Assembly (NCBI RefSeq): GCF_003285545.1
Contig: NZ_QLNV01000008.1
Coordinates: 62,001 to 126,000, forward strand
Length of the DNA stretch: 64,000 bases
Source of the DNA: Sinomicrobium soli
Lineage (GTDB): Bacteria > Bacteroidota > Bacteroidia > Flavobacteriales > Flavobacteriaceae
Reading direction: 5' to 3'
Below are positions 24,146 to 33,880 of the stretch, piece after piece. The first letter of the stretch is position 1; every line of letters starts with the position of its first letter. The position numbers were made by a program, and so were the translations under genes. Below the pieces are notes generated by a model that worked only from the letters and a program-made list of their open reading frames with translations, was not told where the DNA came from and ran no database searches.

Positions 24146-26539
24146 ATGAAAACTACATTTATCACACTGTGCTGTATACTGACCCTGCAATGCCTGCAGG
24201 CCGGCAGCATCCGTGTCAGTACTGCCGAAGCGCTGAACAGGGCGATAAAGCAGTCTGCCCCGGGAGATACCATCATTATGGCCAACAAGACGTGGGCCGA
24301 TACCGAGATCCGCTTTCTGGCCGGCGGGGAACCTGGCAGGGAGATCACCCTAAAGGCAGAAACTCCCGGAAAAGTAGTGCTCACGGGAACGTCCAGGCTT
24401 ATTATCTCCGGAAAGTACCTCGTCGTTTCCGGTTTGTGGTTCCGGGAAGGGAATACCCGCGGAAAACCGGTGATCTCGTTCCGGAAAAGCAAGGAAGAAC
24501 CGGCCTTTTACTCGAGGGTGACCCGTTGTGCTATTACTGATTATAACCCCTCCGACCGCTCGCTGCAATACCAGTGGGTAGAGCTTTGGGGGAAACACAA
24601 CCGGGTAGATCACTGTACTTTTTACGGAAAGACGAACCAGGGCCCCGTGCTTATTGTGGGGCTGAAAGACAATAAGGCAAACCTCGAAAATCATCACAGG
24701 ATAGACCACAACCACTTCGGTCACCGTCCGTCGCTGGGGTCCAACGGCGGGGAAACCATCAGGATAGGTACCAGCCATACCTCCCTGGAATCTTCCGGGA
24801 CCGTAGTGGAAGAGAATCTCTTTGAACGGTGCAACGGGGAGGTAGAGATCATTTCCAGCAAGTCCTGCGACAATATCTACCGCAACAACCTCTTTGTAGA
24901 AAGTGAGGGCGGGCTCGTGCTCCGGCACGGTAACCGCTGCCTGGTGGAAGGAAATGTCTTTTTCGGCAACAATAAGCCCCATACCGGGGGGATCCGGGTG
25001 ATCAACGAAGGGCACATCGTACAGAACAACCTGCTGATGGGGCTCACGGGAGATGGCTTCCGTTCGCCGCTGGTGATCATGAACGGGGTGCCAGACGGCC
25101 CGCTCAACCGCTATAACCAGGTCCGGAATGCGATAATACAGCACAATACCTTTATCCATTGTGCGCCCCTGGAACTGTGTGCCGGCAGTGATGACGAACG
25201 CACGGCCACCCCGGTAAACACTCTTTTTACCAACAACCTGTTCTATACGGACAAACAGCAGGAACTGTTCCGGGTGCTGGACGATATATCCGGGATCGCC
25301 TTCTCGGGAAATAAGGTGCAGGGCCCGGCCTCAGTGTCTGTAAAAGGCATCGATCCCGTAGCTCTGCAATGGAAAAACCTGGAGATGTATCCCATCCCGG
25401 TGAGTGACTCACTGCTGGCGGTAACCCCTTCCGGAAGGCCGGTACGTACCGACCTTACCGGAACCGTCAGGACCAAAACCAGGGCCGGGGCGGTGATCCC
25501 CGGAAATGAAAGGGTGCCCCTGGCCCTGCGTATACAGCCCGGTGTAGACTGGCCCCTGGAAAAAGCAGCGGTTACCGGGGTTCCGGATACCCCGGAACCC
25601 AGGGTCATCGCCGTGGCACCGGGAAAGAATACCCTGGAAAAAGCGGTGAAGAAGGCCTCAGGCCATACCGTATTGCAATTGTCTGAAGGGGTCTATGAAA
25701 TAGGCAGGGGGATGCCGGTTACCGGCAAAATTGTCATAAGAGGGAAAGGAAGTGCCAGAACCGTGATCCGGGCCGGCAAAGACGAAAAAGTGCCCAACTA
25801 CTTTTTTCGTGTGGAGCAGGGGCAATCCCTTGTTCTCGAAGGAGTGGAGGTAGATGCCGGTAGTGACACTCCCGTAAAATACGGCATCATTTCACCTACA
25901 GAACCCAGTGCGGAGGCCTACAGGCTGGTATTAAACGATGTGTACCTTCATGGTTTCACGCAGGAAACCGGGGCCGTATTCAAGGCCTATAAGGGCACTT
26001 TTGCCGATACCATCCGTATCACCAACAGCCGGATAGAAGACAGCCACAGGGGGCTGAACCTGAGTTATGAAAAAGACGATAAGGGGAAATACAATGCCGA
26101 AGTGATCGATATCAGCAATACCCTGTTCAGGAACCTCGGGCAGTTTGCCCTGTATTACTACCGCGGAGGCCATGACGAGTCTACCGTGGGCGGGCAGCTG
26201 CACATAGATCACTGCGTGTTTTACCATGTAGACAACAACGAAAAGGGGCGGATACTGCGTACCAAAGGTATAGTATACGTCACGATCACCAACACGGTAT
26301 TTGCCGGTAGCCCGGAAGCAAGACAGGCCGTGGTATTGCAGGGAAGTAAAAACCGTATTTCCCATACCCTGGTCCATAATTCGGGAGAGATTAAAACCTC
26401 CGGCGGTGCCGTATCCGACAGGATACTCCGGGCTGATCCCGGATGGGAAGATACCCTGAGATTCAGACCGAAAGAAGGATCGCCCCTGAAGAGTGCGGGG
26501 ACAGACCGCAGGGATATCGGTTTGTTCTTGAGTTATTAA
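24146..26539 (+). CDS. Two-domain PL6 alginate lyase
   Basis: This 797-residue secreted enzyme has a signal peptide (ILTLQCLQAG, cleaved near residue 20) and two parallel beta-helix domains. The N-terminal domain (about 20-390) is PL6-like, with the catalytic Lys239 (EIISSKSCDN) and Arg260 (GGLVLRHGNR) spaced 21 residues apart, as in AlyGC. The second domain (about 480-797) is another beta-helix without a comparable Lys/Arg pair. It probably aids substrate binding or dimer formation. PL6 enzymes cleave alginate by beta-elimination, often preferring G-rich or MG blocks. The start ATG lies directly after the SusD stop. A free Cys at about 16 sits before a Leu-Gln-Ala-Gly, so a lipoprotein signal is also possible. 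Confidence 0.9.
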   Translation: MKTTFITLCCILTLQCLQAGSIRVSTAEALNRAIKQSAPGDTIIMANKTWADTEIRFLAGGEPGREITLKAETPGKVVLTGTSRLIISGKYLVVSGLWFREGNTRGKPVISFRKSKEEPAFYSRVTRCAITDYNPSDRSLQYQWVELWGKHNRVDHCTFYGKTNQGPVLIVGLKDNKANLENHHRIDHNHFGHRPSLGSNGGETIRIGTSHTSLESSGTVVEENLFERCNGEVEIISSKSCDNIYRNNLFVESEGGLVLRHGNRCLVEGNVFFGNNKPHTGGIRVINEGHIVQNNLLMGLTGDGFRSPLVIMNGVPDGPLNRYNQVRNAIIQHNTFIHCAPLELCAGSDDERTATPVNTLFTNNLFYTDKQQELFRVLDDISGIAFSGNKVQGPASVSVKGIDPVALQWKNLEMYPIPVSDSLLAVTPSGRPVRTDLTGTVRTKTRAGAVIPGNERVPLALRIQPGVDWPLEKAAVTGVPDTPEPRVIAVAPGKNTLEKAVKKASGHTVLQLSEGVYEIGRGMPVTGKIVIRGKGSARTVIRAGKDEKVPNYFFRVEQGQSLVLEGVEVDAGSDTPVKYGIISPTEPSAEAYRLVLNDVYLHGFTQETGAVFKAYKGTFADTIRITNSRIEDSHRGLNLSYEKDDKGKYNAEVIDISNTLFRNLGQFALYYYRGGHDESTVGGQLHIDHCVFYHVDNNEKGRILRTKGIVYVTITNTVFAGSPEARQAVVLQGSKNRISHTLVHNSGEIKTSGGAVSDRILRADPGWEDTLRFRPKEGSPLKSAGTDRRDIGLFLSY

Positions 26540-26582
26540 GTGTTGCCTGAATAACCCAATAACCCAATAACCCAATAACCAG
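26531..26582. repeat. AATAACC repeat, copy 3
   Basis: The core TTGCCTGAATAAC is followed by three nearly perfect 8-bp AATAACCC units. It is located inside the alginate operon, between the PL6 gene and the IPT-domain gene, right after the PL6 stop. Confidence 0.75.
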
Positions 26583-26620
26583 TACACACATTTGATTTCA
26601 ACCGAGACCACTAAAACACT

Positions 26621-28075
26621 ATGATTATGAACATAAAAGCAACAACCTTTATCACGGCAGTTTCCGCATTTGCCCTGCTGGTCTTTACAGTGGGGTGCGA
26701 TGCCGATACGGAGGTAGACCAGACGGTGGAGGAGATCCTTTCCGCCCAGCCGGCCATTACTTCCTTCAGCCCTGCTTCGGCAGATATTCAGTCCAGGGTA
26801 CTTATCCGGGGAACCTATCTTAACTTTGCCAGCAAAGCCTATGTGGGAGATACCGAATGCCGGATAACACAGCGGATCAATGGGGAGACCCTGGAGATAG
26901 AAGTAGCCCCGGAGGCGGAGAGCGGGGTGGTGCGTATTGCCACCTCTGCCGGAAAGGAAGCTTCTTCGCCAGAGCAGCTTTCCGTGACGTATCCGCAGCC
27001 TGCGGTCAGTTCGGAACTGCCGGAAGGGGGGATGGTCAATGAGAATATCGTTATAGAGGGGACCAACCTGCGGACCGTAACCAAGATCACATTCGGGGGT
27101 ACCGAGGCGATCATCCAGTTCAAGGAAGCCCAGGCCCTGGTGGTCTCGGTGCCCAATAACGAGGGGGAAGGGCAGGAAGTGAGGATGTATTACAATACAG
27201 CATCCGGAGAAACATCGGTAGCCCTGAGTGCGGGTTTCAGCATCACCATTCCCACACCGGTGATCAATAACTGGCCGCAACTGATGAACCGGGACAGCGA
27301 GGTGTTTATTACGGGGGAGGACCTGAACCTGGTGACCTCGGTCACCATAGACGGACAGGAAGCACCCATAAATGCCAGTTCGGCTACCGCATTGAACTTT
27401 AATGTACCGGAAGGGGTACAGACGGGGTACAGGGATATAGCAGTGCATTACGGCACAGACAAACAGCTGGTGCGGGAAGGAGTGCCGTATATCAACGGGC
27501 AGTATGAAAAATATATAGAGTTCGACACCGACCCCGAAAGTGTTTTTGCACTGGACCTGAGCAAAGACCCCCTGGCGGTACAGCAGCTTAACGGCAATGC
27601 GGAACAGCCACCTTTCCCGGGAGCGTCGTACTACAACCTGCAGATGAATACCGGAACGGGGAGCACCATTGCGAGGATGCGGCTCCATAGCGAAACGGCA
27701 AACGAGACCTGGCAGCAGATCCTCGATCCCGGAAATTTCGGGGATAATCCCGTGCTGCACTTCTGGATCAACACCGAGGGAACCGCCCCCATACTGAAAC
27801 TTTATATCGGCGGGACCTCCAATGCGAACCGGCGGGAACTTTCCGGGGGTAATACCAATACCGGGGAAGGATGGAAACTGTATGCCGTTAGACTGAAAGA
27901 TTTTATCCCGGGACTTACCTCCGTAGGTTCTGCTTTTGAAATTCGCCTGAATACCGGTTCGGGAGCTTCGGTCTTCCCGGTGGTTGTCAACCTCGACTGG
28001 ATTGTAGTTACCGACCAGGTACTTACGGAATTCGGGGCGGAAGATGTGACCGACCTGTTCAAACCTGCGGGATAA
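26621..28075 (+). CDS. IPT/TIG-domain surface glycan-binding lipoprotein
   Basis: This 484-residue lipoprotein has a signal ending TVGC (lipidated Cys26) followed by three IPT/TIG Ig-like domains: about 43-125 (PAITSFSPASADIQSRVLIRGTYL), 125-210 (PAVSSELPEGGMVNENIVIEGTNL) and 212-295 (PTPVINNWPQLMNRDSEVFITGEDL). A C-terminal domain (about 300-484) looks like a jelly-roll carbohydrate-binding module (YYNLQMNTGTGSTIARMRL, WINTEGTAPILKLYIGG). This is the layout of SusE/F- or SGBP-B-type proteins, which hold polymer at the cell surface. Its place in the operon indicates alginate as ligand. The stop overlaps the next start by 1 nt (TAATG). Confidence 0.85.
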   Translation: MIMNIKATTFITAVSAFALLVFTVGCDADTEVDQTVEEILSAQPAITSFSPASADIQSRVLIRGTYLNFASKAYVGDTECRITQRINGETLEIEVAPEAESGVVRIATSAGKEASSPEQLSVTYPQPAVSSELPEGGMVNENIVIEGTNLRTVTKITFGGTEAIIQFKEAQALVVSVPNNEGEGQEVRMYYNTASGETSVALSAGFSITIPTPVINNWPQLMNRDSEVFITGEDLNLVTSVTIDGQEAPINASSATALNFNVPEGVQTGYRDIAVHYGTDKQLVREGVPYINGQYEKYIEFDTDPESVFALDLSKDPLAVQQLNGNAEQPPFPGASYYNLQMNTGTGSTIARMRLHSETANETWQQILDPGNFGDNPVLHFWINTEGTAPILKLYIGGTSNANRRELSGGNTNTGEGWKLYAVRLKDFIPGLTSVGSAFEIRLNTGSGASVFPVVVNLDWIVVTDQVLTEFGAEDVTDLFKPAG

Positions 28076-30312
28076 TGATATACGACCTTATAAAAAATGG
28101 TATTTTGAAAAAGACATTTCTTTTACGTGCCGGGTTATTGGTCATGATACTGATGCCCCTTGTATTTCACGCTCAACCGGTCTCTGAAAAAGGCCCCCGG
28201 CTTATCCTCTCGGCAGGCATTGCCGGTGCCATAGACAGGGATACGGAAGGGAACCGCCTGCTGGACAGATCATTCCGCTATGCAGAACGAAAGGCGGATG
28301 AGGCGTTAAGGCATGCTATAGAGGTCCCCGTTCCTGCCGATCCGGGAGGGGGGTATACCCATGAAAAACACAAGAAGAATTACGCAGACATGTACAACGC
28401 CGCCCTGGTTTTTGCGATCACCGGAAAGCCGGCACATGCGGAATTCGTAAAAAAGATGTTGCTGCGGTATGCCGAAGTGTATCCGGGGCTGCCGTTACAC
28501 CCCGCACGGAAAGAAAACCACCCGGCAGGAAAGCTGTTCTGGCAGGGGCTCAATGAAGCCGTGTGGCTGTTTTATACCATACAGGCCTATGACCTGGTAA
28601 AAACGGAGATCGGCCGTAAAGACCGGGAAACGATAGAAAATGAGCTCTTCCGGAAGATGGCACACTTTATCAGTGTGGAATCTTATGAGACCTTCAACAA
28701 GATACACAATCACGGCACCTGGGCCGTGGCTGCCGTGGGGATGACCGGCTATGTGCTGGGAGACAGGGATATGACCGAAAGGGCCATTAAAGGAAGCGAC
28801 AAGGACGGCAAAACAGGCTTCCTGAAGCAGCTGGATGAGCTGTTCTCCCCCGACGGGTATTATTCCGAGGGGCCGTATTACCAGCGTTACGCCATATTGC
28901 CGTTTATGGTGTTTGCCGAGGCCATAGAAGAAAATCAGCCCGCCCTGGAGATCTTTGAATACCGGGACAGGCTGTTGCACAAGGCCGTGGTTACCCTGTT
29001 GCAGCTCACCAACAGCAACAACGAATTCTATCCTATCAACGATGCCATCAAGGACAAGACCTATTTTAGCGAGGAACTGGTTTTTGCCACCAACATCGCT
29101 TATGAAAGATATGAAGACCAGAGCCTGTTGCCTGTAATACGGCAGACCGGCCGGGTGAGCCTTTCCAATGCGGGATATGCCACTGCCCTGGCAGCAGCCG
29201 GGAGTAAGGGGACTTCGTACGAAAGGTCTTCCAGGCTTATCAGCGACGGCCCTTCGGGAAAACAGGGAGGCATCGCCCTGTTGCGTATGCCCGATGCTTC
29301 GGGAACACTGCTGGATGCCCTGTTCAAGTTTGCTTCCCAGGGTATGGGGCACGGTCATTTCGACCGGCTGGGCCTCCTGCTTTACGACGGCCCGCAGGAA
29401 GTCCTCGGCGATTACGGGGCAGCGCGGTTCCTGAATGTAGAGGCCAAGGACGGAGGCAGGTATCTCAAGGAAAACAAGACCTATGCCAAACAAAGCATAG
29501 CCCATAATACCCTTATTGCAGACGAAACCTCGCATTACGGGGGAAAGGTGAAGCAGGGTTCCGGAAGTGCGCCGGAACTGCTGTTCTGTGATCTCGGGGA
29601 GGATATACATATGGTCTCGGCAAGAGAGGGCCGTGCTTATAAGGATATAGAGCTGAGCCGTACGGTGGCCATGCTGGCCACTCCGGAAGCACCGGAACAT
29701 CCTTTTGTGATAGATATTTTCCGGGCCCGGTCGGATACCCCGCATCAGTACGATCTCAATTTTCAGTATTCCGGGCAGTTAATGGACACCAGTTTCGAAT
29801 ACACCAGAGACAGTGTCCTTGCCCCTCTCGGTACGGCAAACGGTTACCAGCACCTGTTTAAGACCGCATACGGGAAACCGGGAGCGGGGCGGGCCGTGTT
29901 TACCTGGCTCAGGGATAAAAGGTTCTATTCCATAACAACGCTTACCGATAGTAGTACGGAACTGTTCTTTACCCAGGCCGGGGCCGGTGACCCCGACTTT
30001 AACCTGAGGCCCGAAAAGGGATACCTGGTACGGCAGCGGGATAAAAGGGACCATGTGTTTGTAAGCATCATAGAACCCCACGGAAATTTTGATCCGCAAC
30101 TGGAAACCGTTCAGCATCCCGGCTCGGGAGTGGAAATGCTGGAAGTGACATACCGGGACGACAAATACCTGGCTGTTACCTTCAGGTTCCGGAACCAGCA
30201 GGCCCATACCCTGGTTATATGCCGGGACAAGGTAACGGGAACCCCGGAACACCGGGTAACCATAGGAAGTAAAACCATACGCTGGAAAGGCGCGTATACC
30301 ATAACCCAATAA
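28075..30312 (+). CDS. PL17 oligoalginate lyase
   Basis: This 745-residue enzyme has an N-terminal signal or anchor segment (about 15-34, cleavage near FHAQP). An alpha/alpha-toroid domain contains the PL17 motif FNKIHNHGTW (Asn212 and His213) and SPDGYYSEGPYYQRYA (catalytic Tyr region, 258-273). A heparinase II/III-like C-terminal beta domain (about 390-745) has FKFASQGMGHGHFDRLGLLLYDG. PL17 lyases are exolytic and turn alginate oligosaccharides into unsaturated monouronate (which opens to DEH). The location is probably the periplasm. The gene is translationally coupled to the upstream IPT-domain gene and followed 12 bp later by kdgF. Confidence 0.93.
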   Translation: MIYDLIKNGILKKTFLLRAGLLVMILMPLVFHAQPVSEKGPRLILSAGIAGAIDRDTEGNRLLDRSFRYAERKADEALRHAIEVPVPADPGGGYTHEKHKKNYADMYNAALVFAITGKPAHAEFVKKMLLRYAEVYPGLPLHPARKENHPAGKLFWQGLNEAVWLFYTIQAYDLVKTEIGRKDRETIENELFRKMAHFISVESYETFNKIHNHGTWAVAAVGMTGYVLGDRDMTERAIKGSDKDGKTGFLKQLDELFSPDGYYSEGPYYQRYAILPFMVFAEAIEENQPALEIFEYRDRLLHKAVVTLLQLTNSNNEFYPINDAIKDKTYFSEELVFATNIAYERYEDQSLLPVIRQTGRVSLSNAGYATALAAAGSKGTSYERSSRLISDGPSGKQGGIALLRMPDASGTLLDALFKFASQGMGHGHFDRLGLLLYDGPQEVLGDYGAARFLNVEAKDGGRYLKENKTYAKQSIAHNTLIADETSHYGGKVKQGSGSAPELLFCDLGEDIHMVSAREGRAYKDIELSRTVAMLATPEAPEHPFVIDIFRARSDTPHQYDLNFQYSGQLMDTSFEYTRDSVLAPLGTANGYQHLFKTAYGKPGAGRAVFTWLRDKRFYSITTLTDSSTELFFTQAGAGDPDFNLRPEKGYLVRQRDKRDHVFVSIIEPHGNFDPQLETVQHPGSGVEMLEVTYRDDKYLAVTFRFRNQQAHTLVICRDKVTGTPEHRVTIGSKTIRWKGAYTITQ

Positions 30313-30324
30313 AAAGTAAACTTC

Positions 30325-30693
30325 ATGAAAAATCAGAAGCTCATCAGTGATGTTTTTTTTCAGGCCGACCACAAGGAGTGGGAAAACGTAGATCAGGGCA
30401 TTTCCCGGCAGTTTGTCGGTTATGACACACAGATCATGATGGTCAAAGTAAGGTTCGAGGCCGGTGCCATCGGGTACGAACATCAGCATTTTCACGCCCA
30501 GGCCACTTATGTGGCTTCCGGAAAGTTCCGGGTGACCATCGACGGGGAAGAAAGGGAATTGTCGGAAGGGGACGGTTTTTATATTCCGCCCAATGTCATG
30601 CACGGTGCCGTATGCCTGGAGGCGGGAATGCTTATCGATGTGTTCAGCCCCGTACGGGAGGATTTCCTGGATATTAATTTCACAAAAAAATAG
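30325..30693 (+). CDS. kdgF: KdgF cupin, unsaturated uronate isomerising enzyme
   Basis: This 122-residue single-domain cupin has the metal-binding set EHQHFHAQATYVASG (two His and Gln, about 53-67) and PPNVMHGAV (third His, about 92-100). KdgF converts the 4,5-unsaturated monouronates made by alginate and pectin lyases into the linear keto form (DEH). Its position between PL17 and the uronate transporter fits that role exactly. There is no signal peptide, so it acts in the cytoplasm unless exported by other means. The next gene begins 3 bp after its stop. Confidence 0.88.
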   Translation: MKNQKLISDVFFQADHKEWENVDQGISRQFVGYDTQIMMVKVRFEAGAIGYEHQHFHAQATYVASGKFRVTIDGEERELSEGDGFYIPPNVMHGAVCLEAGMLIDVFSPVREDFLDINFTKK

Positions 30694-30696
30694 GTT

Positions 30697-31965
30697 TTGA
30701 AGATCAGAGGACTGCGATGGTGGATCATTGCCCTTATCGGCCTGGCCACCATTATAAACTATATAGACCGCTCGGCCCTGTCCATTATGTGGCCGGCCAT
30801 GGGAAAGGAACTGGGAATGGACGATACGGACTATGCCCTGGTGCTCAACCTTTTTATGATCGCCTATGCCGTAGGACAATCGGTATCCGGCAAGATGTTC
30901 GACAGGATAGGCACCCGTATGAGTTATGTGATCGTCATTGCGGTGTGGTCGTTGTCTTCCCTGTTCCATTTTGCGGTAAGAGGCATTTATTCCCTCGGGC
31001 TGGCAAGGGTACTGCTCGGGGTGTCGGAGGCAGGGAACTGGCCGGGGGCCGTAAAGAGCAATGCGGAGTGGTTTCCGGTGAAGGAAAGGGCTGTAGCCCA
31101 GGGTATTTTTAATGCCGGGGCCTCCCTGGGGTCTGTAGTAGCTCCCCCGCTCATAGCCTTTCTTTATGTGGGCTTCGGATGGAAGGTCACCTTTATCCTT
31201 ATCGGGTTGATGGGGTTGTTATGGATCGTACCCTGGCTGGTTGTCAACAAGAAACTACCGGAAGAACACCCGTGGATTACCGAAGAAGAAAAGAAGCATA
31301 TCGCCGGGGGAAGGGGCGAAGCCGATGGAGAAAATGCGGCAGCCCGCCCGTTGTCCCTGAAAGAGATCCTTTCCCACAAAGCTTCGTGGAGTGTCGTGGT
31401 ATCCCGTTTTTTCCTGGAACCCATCTGGTGGCTGTTTGTGGGGTGGATGCCCATTTACCTGCAAAACACCTATGGGTTTGATGTAAAACAGATAGGGCTT
31501 TTTGCCTGGGTGCCTTATGTGGGCGCCGCTTTCGGAAGTATAGCCGGAGGGTGGTATGCAGGCCGGCTGATAGGCAGGAAAAAGTCGGTAGACAAGGGAA
31601 GAAAGCAAACCATAAACATTGCCGGGGTTATCATGTTCTCCGGCTTGCTGGCCACCATTTTCTTTGCCGATACCCCCGTAAAGTTTGTGGTTATAGTGGC
31701 CCTGGTACTGTTCGGGTTCCAGTTCGGGATCAGTAACATACAGACCCTGCCCAGCGACCTGTTCGACGGTAAGTCTGTGGGAAGCCTGGCCGGTTTCGGG
31801 GGCATGTCCGGGGTGTTGTCGGTGATCGTCATGAATTTCCTGATCCCGGTCATTACGAAGGAATCCTACATCCCGGCTTTCGTCATTATAGCTGTTTTTG
31901 TGCCACTGGGCATTCTGGCGGTACATATTTTTTGCAGGAAGATCAAACCAGTACATCATAAATAA
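30697..31965 (+). CDS. MFS hexuronate-type transporter
   Basis: This 422-residue inner-membrane protein has twelve predicted helices. It has the anion:cation symporter (ExuT/GudP) signature near the N terminus: RWWIIALIGLATIINYIDRSALSIMWPAMGKELGM, and a conserved GxxYD-type loop SGKMFDRIGTRM. In an alginate operon it most likely brings unsaturated monouronate or DEH into the cytoplasm. The start is a TTG at 30697, 3 bp after the kdgF stop. No in-frame ATG exists before the first helix, so a TTG start seems real. The SDR gene follows after 14 bp. Confidence 0.88.
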   Translation: MKIRGLRWWIIALIGLATIINYIDRSALSIMWPAMGKELGMDDTDYALVLNLFMIAYAVGQSVSGKMFDRIGTRMSYVIVIAVWSLSSLFHFAVRGIYSLGLARVLLGVSEAGNWPGAVKSNAEWFPVKERAVAQGIFNAGASLGSVVAPPLIAFLYVGFGWKVTFILIGLMGLLWIVPWLVVNKKLPEEHPWITEEEKKHIAGGRGEADGENAAARPLSLKEILSHKASWSVVVSRFFLEPIWWLFVGWMPIYLQNTYGFDVKQIGLFAWVPYVGAAFGSIAGGWYAGRLIGRKKSVDKGRKQTINIAGVIMFSGLLATIFFADTPVKFVVIVALVLFGFQFGISNIQTLPSDLFDGKSVGSLAGFGGMSGVLSVIVMNFLIPVITKESYIPAFVIIAVFVPLGILAVHIFCRKIKPVHHK

Positions 31966-31979
31966 TTTATAAGATCAAT

Positions 31980-32732
31980 ATGAAACTAAAAGGAAAAATT
32001 GCGGTAGTTACCGGAGGAGCAAGAGACATAGGAAGAGCGGTCTCGGTAAAACTGGCCGGTGAAGGGGCCAAAGTAGTAGTTAATTATTTCGAAAGCGAAT
32101 CGCATGCGGAGGACACGCTCGAGGAGATCCGTAAGGTGGGCGGGGAAGCCATTGCCGTATACGGGGATATGACCAGGCAGGAGGATGTAGACCGAATGGT
32201 TGCCCGCAGCCGGGAGGCTTTTGGCGACAGGGTGGATATCCTGGTGAATGTGGCGGGCGGACTCTTTGCACGTAAGAGTATCGAGGAAATGGACGAGGCT
32301 TTTTTCGACCTGCTCATGAATGTAAACCTGAAAACCGTTTTCCTGGTCACCAGGGCTTTTAAGCCCCTGATGCAGGAGGGGGCTTCCGTAGTGAACTTTT
32401 CTTCACAGGCCGCCAGGGATGGCGGAGGGCCCGGGGCGAGTATATATGCAACTTCCAAGGGAGCTGTAATGACCTATACCCGAGCCCTGGCCAAGGAGTT
32501 CGGTCCGCAGGGGATCCGGGTGAATGCCGTATGCCCGGGAATGATCGCTACCAGGTTCCACGACGATTTTACCAAGGATGAGGTAAGGCTCAAGGTAGCA
32601 GGCGGCACCCCGATGAGAAGGGAAGGCCGGGCCGAGGAAGTGGCCGACCTGGTCACTTACCTCGCATCGGATGCCTCTTCTTTCCTGACCGGGAACAACA
32701 TAGATATCAACGGGGGGCTTGCCTTTAGTTAA
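31980..32732 (+). CDS. SDR family DEH reductase
   Basis: This 250-residue classical short-chain dehydrogenase/reductase has the cofactor motif TGGARDIGRAV (11-21), with Asp in place of the usual Gly of TGxxxGIG, NVAGG (90-94), and catalytic Ser141, Tyr156 and Lys160 (YATSK). Alginate operons of Bacteroidota carry an SDR that reduces DEH to 2-keto-3-deoxygluconate (KDG), and this gene lies at that place. The cofactor (NADH or NADPH) is not certain: VVVNYFES after strand 2 has no basic residue at the start, which leans towards NADH. A short remnant resembling the start of a PfkB kinase follows 7 bp after its stop. Confidence 0.88.
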   Translation: MKLKGKIAVVTGGARDIGRAVSVKLAGEGAKVVVNYFESESHAEDTLEEIRKVGGEAIAVYGDMTRQEDVDRMVARSREAFGDRVDILVNVAGGLFARKSIEEMDEAFFDLLMNVNLKTVFLVTRAFKPLMQEGASVVNFSSQAARDGGGPGASIYATSKGAVMTYTRALAKEFGPQGIRVNAVCPGMIATRFHDDFTKDEVRLKVAGGTPMRREGRAEEVADLVTYLASDASSFLTGNNIDINGGLAFS

Positions 32733-32739
32733 CAGCCCG

Positions 32740-32808
32740 ATGAGCCCGGGAAAAGAGCACAGGATCATTACCTTCGGCGAACTGCTGATAGATCACTTAA
32801 AAACCAAA
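32740..32808 (+). pseudogene. Possible 5' remnant of a PfkB-family (KDG) kinase gene
   Basis: ATG at 32740, 7 bp after the SDR stop, opens MSPGKEHRIITFGELLIDHL. The stretch IITFGELLID matches the first strand and GE motif that opens PfkB sugar kinases such as KDG kinase. After about 17-20 codons the resemblance stops and the frame runs straight into the PL7 lyase gene. The usual alginate operon order has kdgK near here. I infer that most of a kinase gene was deleted, leaving its start joined to the PL7 upstream region. The match is short, so chance cannot be ruled out. Confidence 0.4.
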
Positions 32809-33750
32809 ATGATGAGAACGCAAATACCGGTGTGGTACAAAGCGGTTATTCCGGGAGGATATATGGTGCTTACCACCGCATTCTGCCTGGCGTGTTCCGG
32901 GAATGCCGAAACGCTCCCCGGAGAAGGAGAGCCGGTAGATGTTGCCGAAACAGCTGATTCGGTACCGTATGCCGATATCGATCTGAGCCATTGGAAAATA
33001 ACCCTGCCTGCAGACCTGGACCACAATGGGAAACCCGACGAATACCAGCCCGGGGACCTGGTAAATTACGGGTACCGGGATATCGCTGCGCTTAGCCCGT
33101 TTATGTATGACGATACCACAGATGTTTCCCTGGTATTCCATACCTATCCGGCAGGGGCCACCACGCCCAACAGCAGCTACCCGAGAACCGAACTCAGGGA
33201 ACAGATGACGCCGGGGAATAATTACGACAACTGGTCATTGACAGAAGGAGGGACCATGAAAGGAAGGCTTAAGATAGACAGCATTTCCCCGGATACGGTG
33301 AACAGCAAATACGACTATCACCGGGTTATCGTGATGCAGATACACGGGGTCATTTCGCAGGAAGACATGGTGACTTATGGCTTTGACAGTAACCATGCAC
33401 CGCCCCTGCTTAAAATGACGTGGATCGACGGACACCTGTTTGCCTATAAGAAAACCCTGGTGGACGAGTCTGTATCGGGGGTTGATCTCTATGATGACAG
33501 TAGCGGTACCTGGACGGATGTAAAACACGATTTCGGAGAAGTAGGACACGATGCTTTTACGGTCGAGATCGAAGCTTCCTACGGAGAACTTTCGGTAACC
33601 GTAAACGATGAGACCCATGTTTTTGATGATATAAGCATGGAGAAATGGCCTTTTGAAAACTATTTCAAGGCGGGAAATTACCTGGTGACCACCGATACTA
33701 CCGGCTTTGCTACGGTAAAATATTACGAGCTGGAAGTGGTGCATCCTTGA
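32809..33750 (+). CDS. PL7 alginate lyase lipoprotein
   Basis: This 313-residue enzyme has a lipoprotein-like signal (VLTTAFCLAC, Cys near residue 29) and a PL7 beta-jelly-roll domain (about 55-313). All three PL7 signatures are visible: SYPRTELREQM, MQIHG (catalytic Gln and His) and YFKAGNY near the C terminus. The QIH form is typical of enzymes that accept polyguluronate or mixed blocks. It acts endolytically on alginate, probably at the outer surface. ATG 32809 (MMRTQIP) or 32812 is the likely start. The frame stays open upstream, but those codons look like a kinase remnant and would bury the signal peptide. Confidence 0.93.
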   Translation: MMRTQIPVWYKAVIPGGYMVLTTAFCLACSGNAETLPGEGEPVDVAETADSVPYADIDLSHWKITLPADLDHNGKPDEYQPGDLVNYGYRDIAALSPFMYDDTTDVSLVFHTYPAGATTPNSSYPRTELREQMTPGNNYDNWSLTEGGTMKGRLKIDSISPDTVNSKYDYHRVIVMQIHGVISQEDMVTYGFDSNHAPPLLKMTWIDGHLFAYKKTLVDESVSGVDLYDDSSGTWTDVKHDFGEVGHDAFTVEIEASYGELSVTVNDETHVFDDISMEKWPFENYFKAGNYLVTTDTTGFATVKYYELEVVHP

Positions 33751-33880
33751 GTTATTAGTTGTTAGTTCGTAGTTCAGTTCGTAGTTAATTGCATGAAGTG
33801 CCGCCTGTTCCGGGTATGGGGAGGCCGGAGCATGGTGCTCAAGATTGGGAGTTGATGAGTTTTTAACCTAAAATTTTTAT

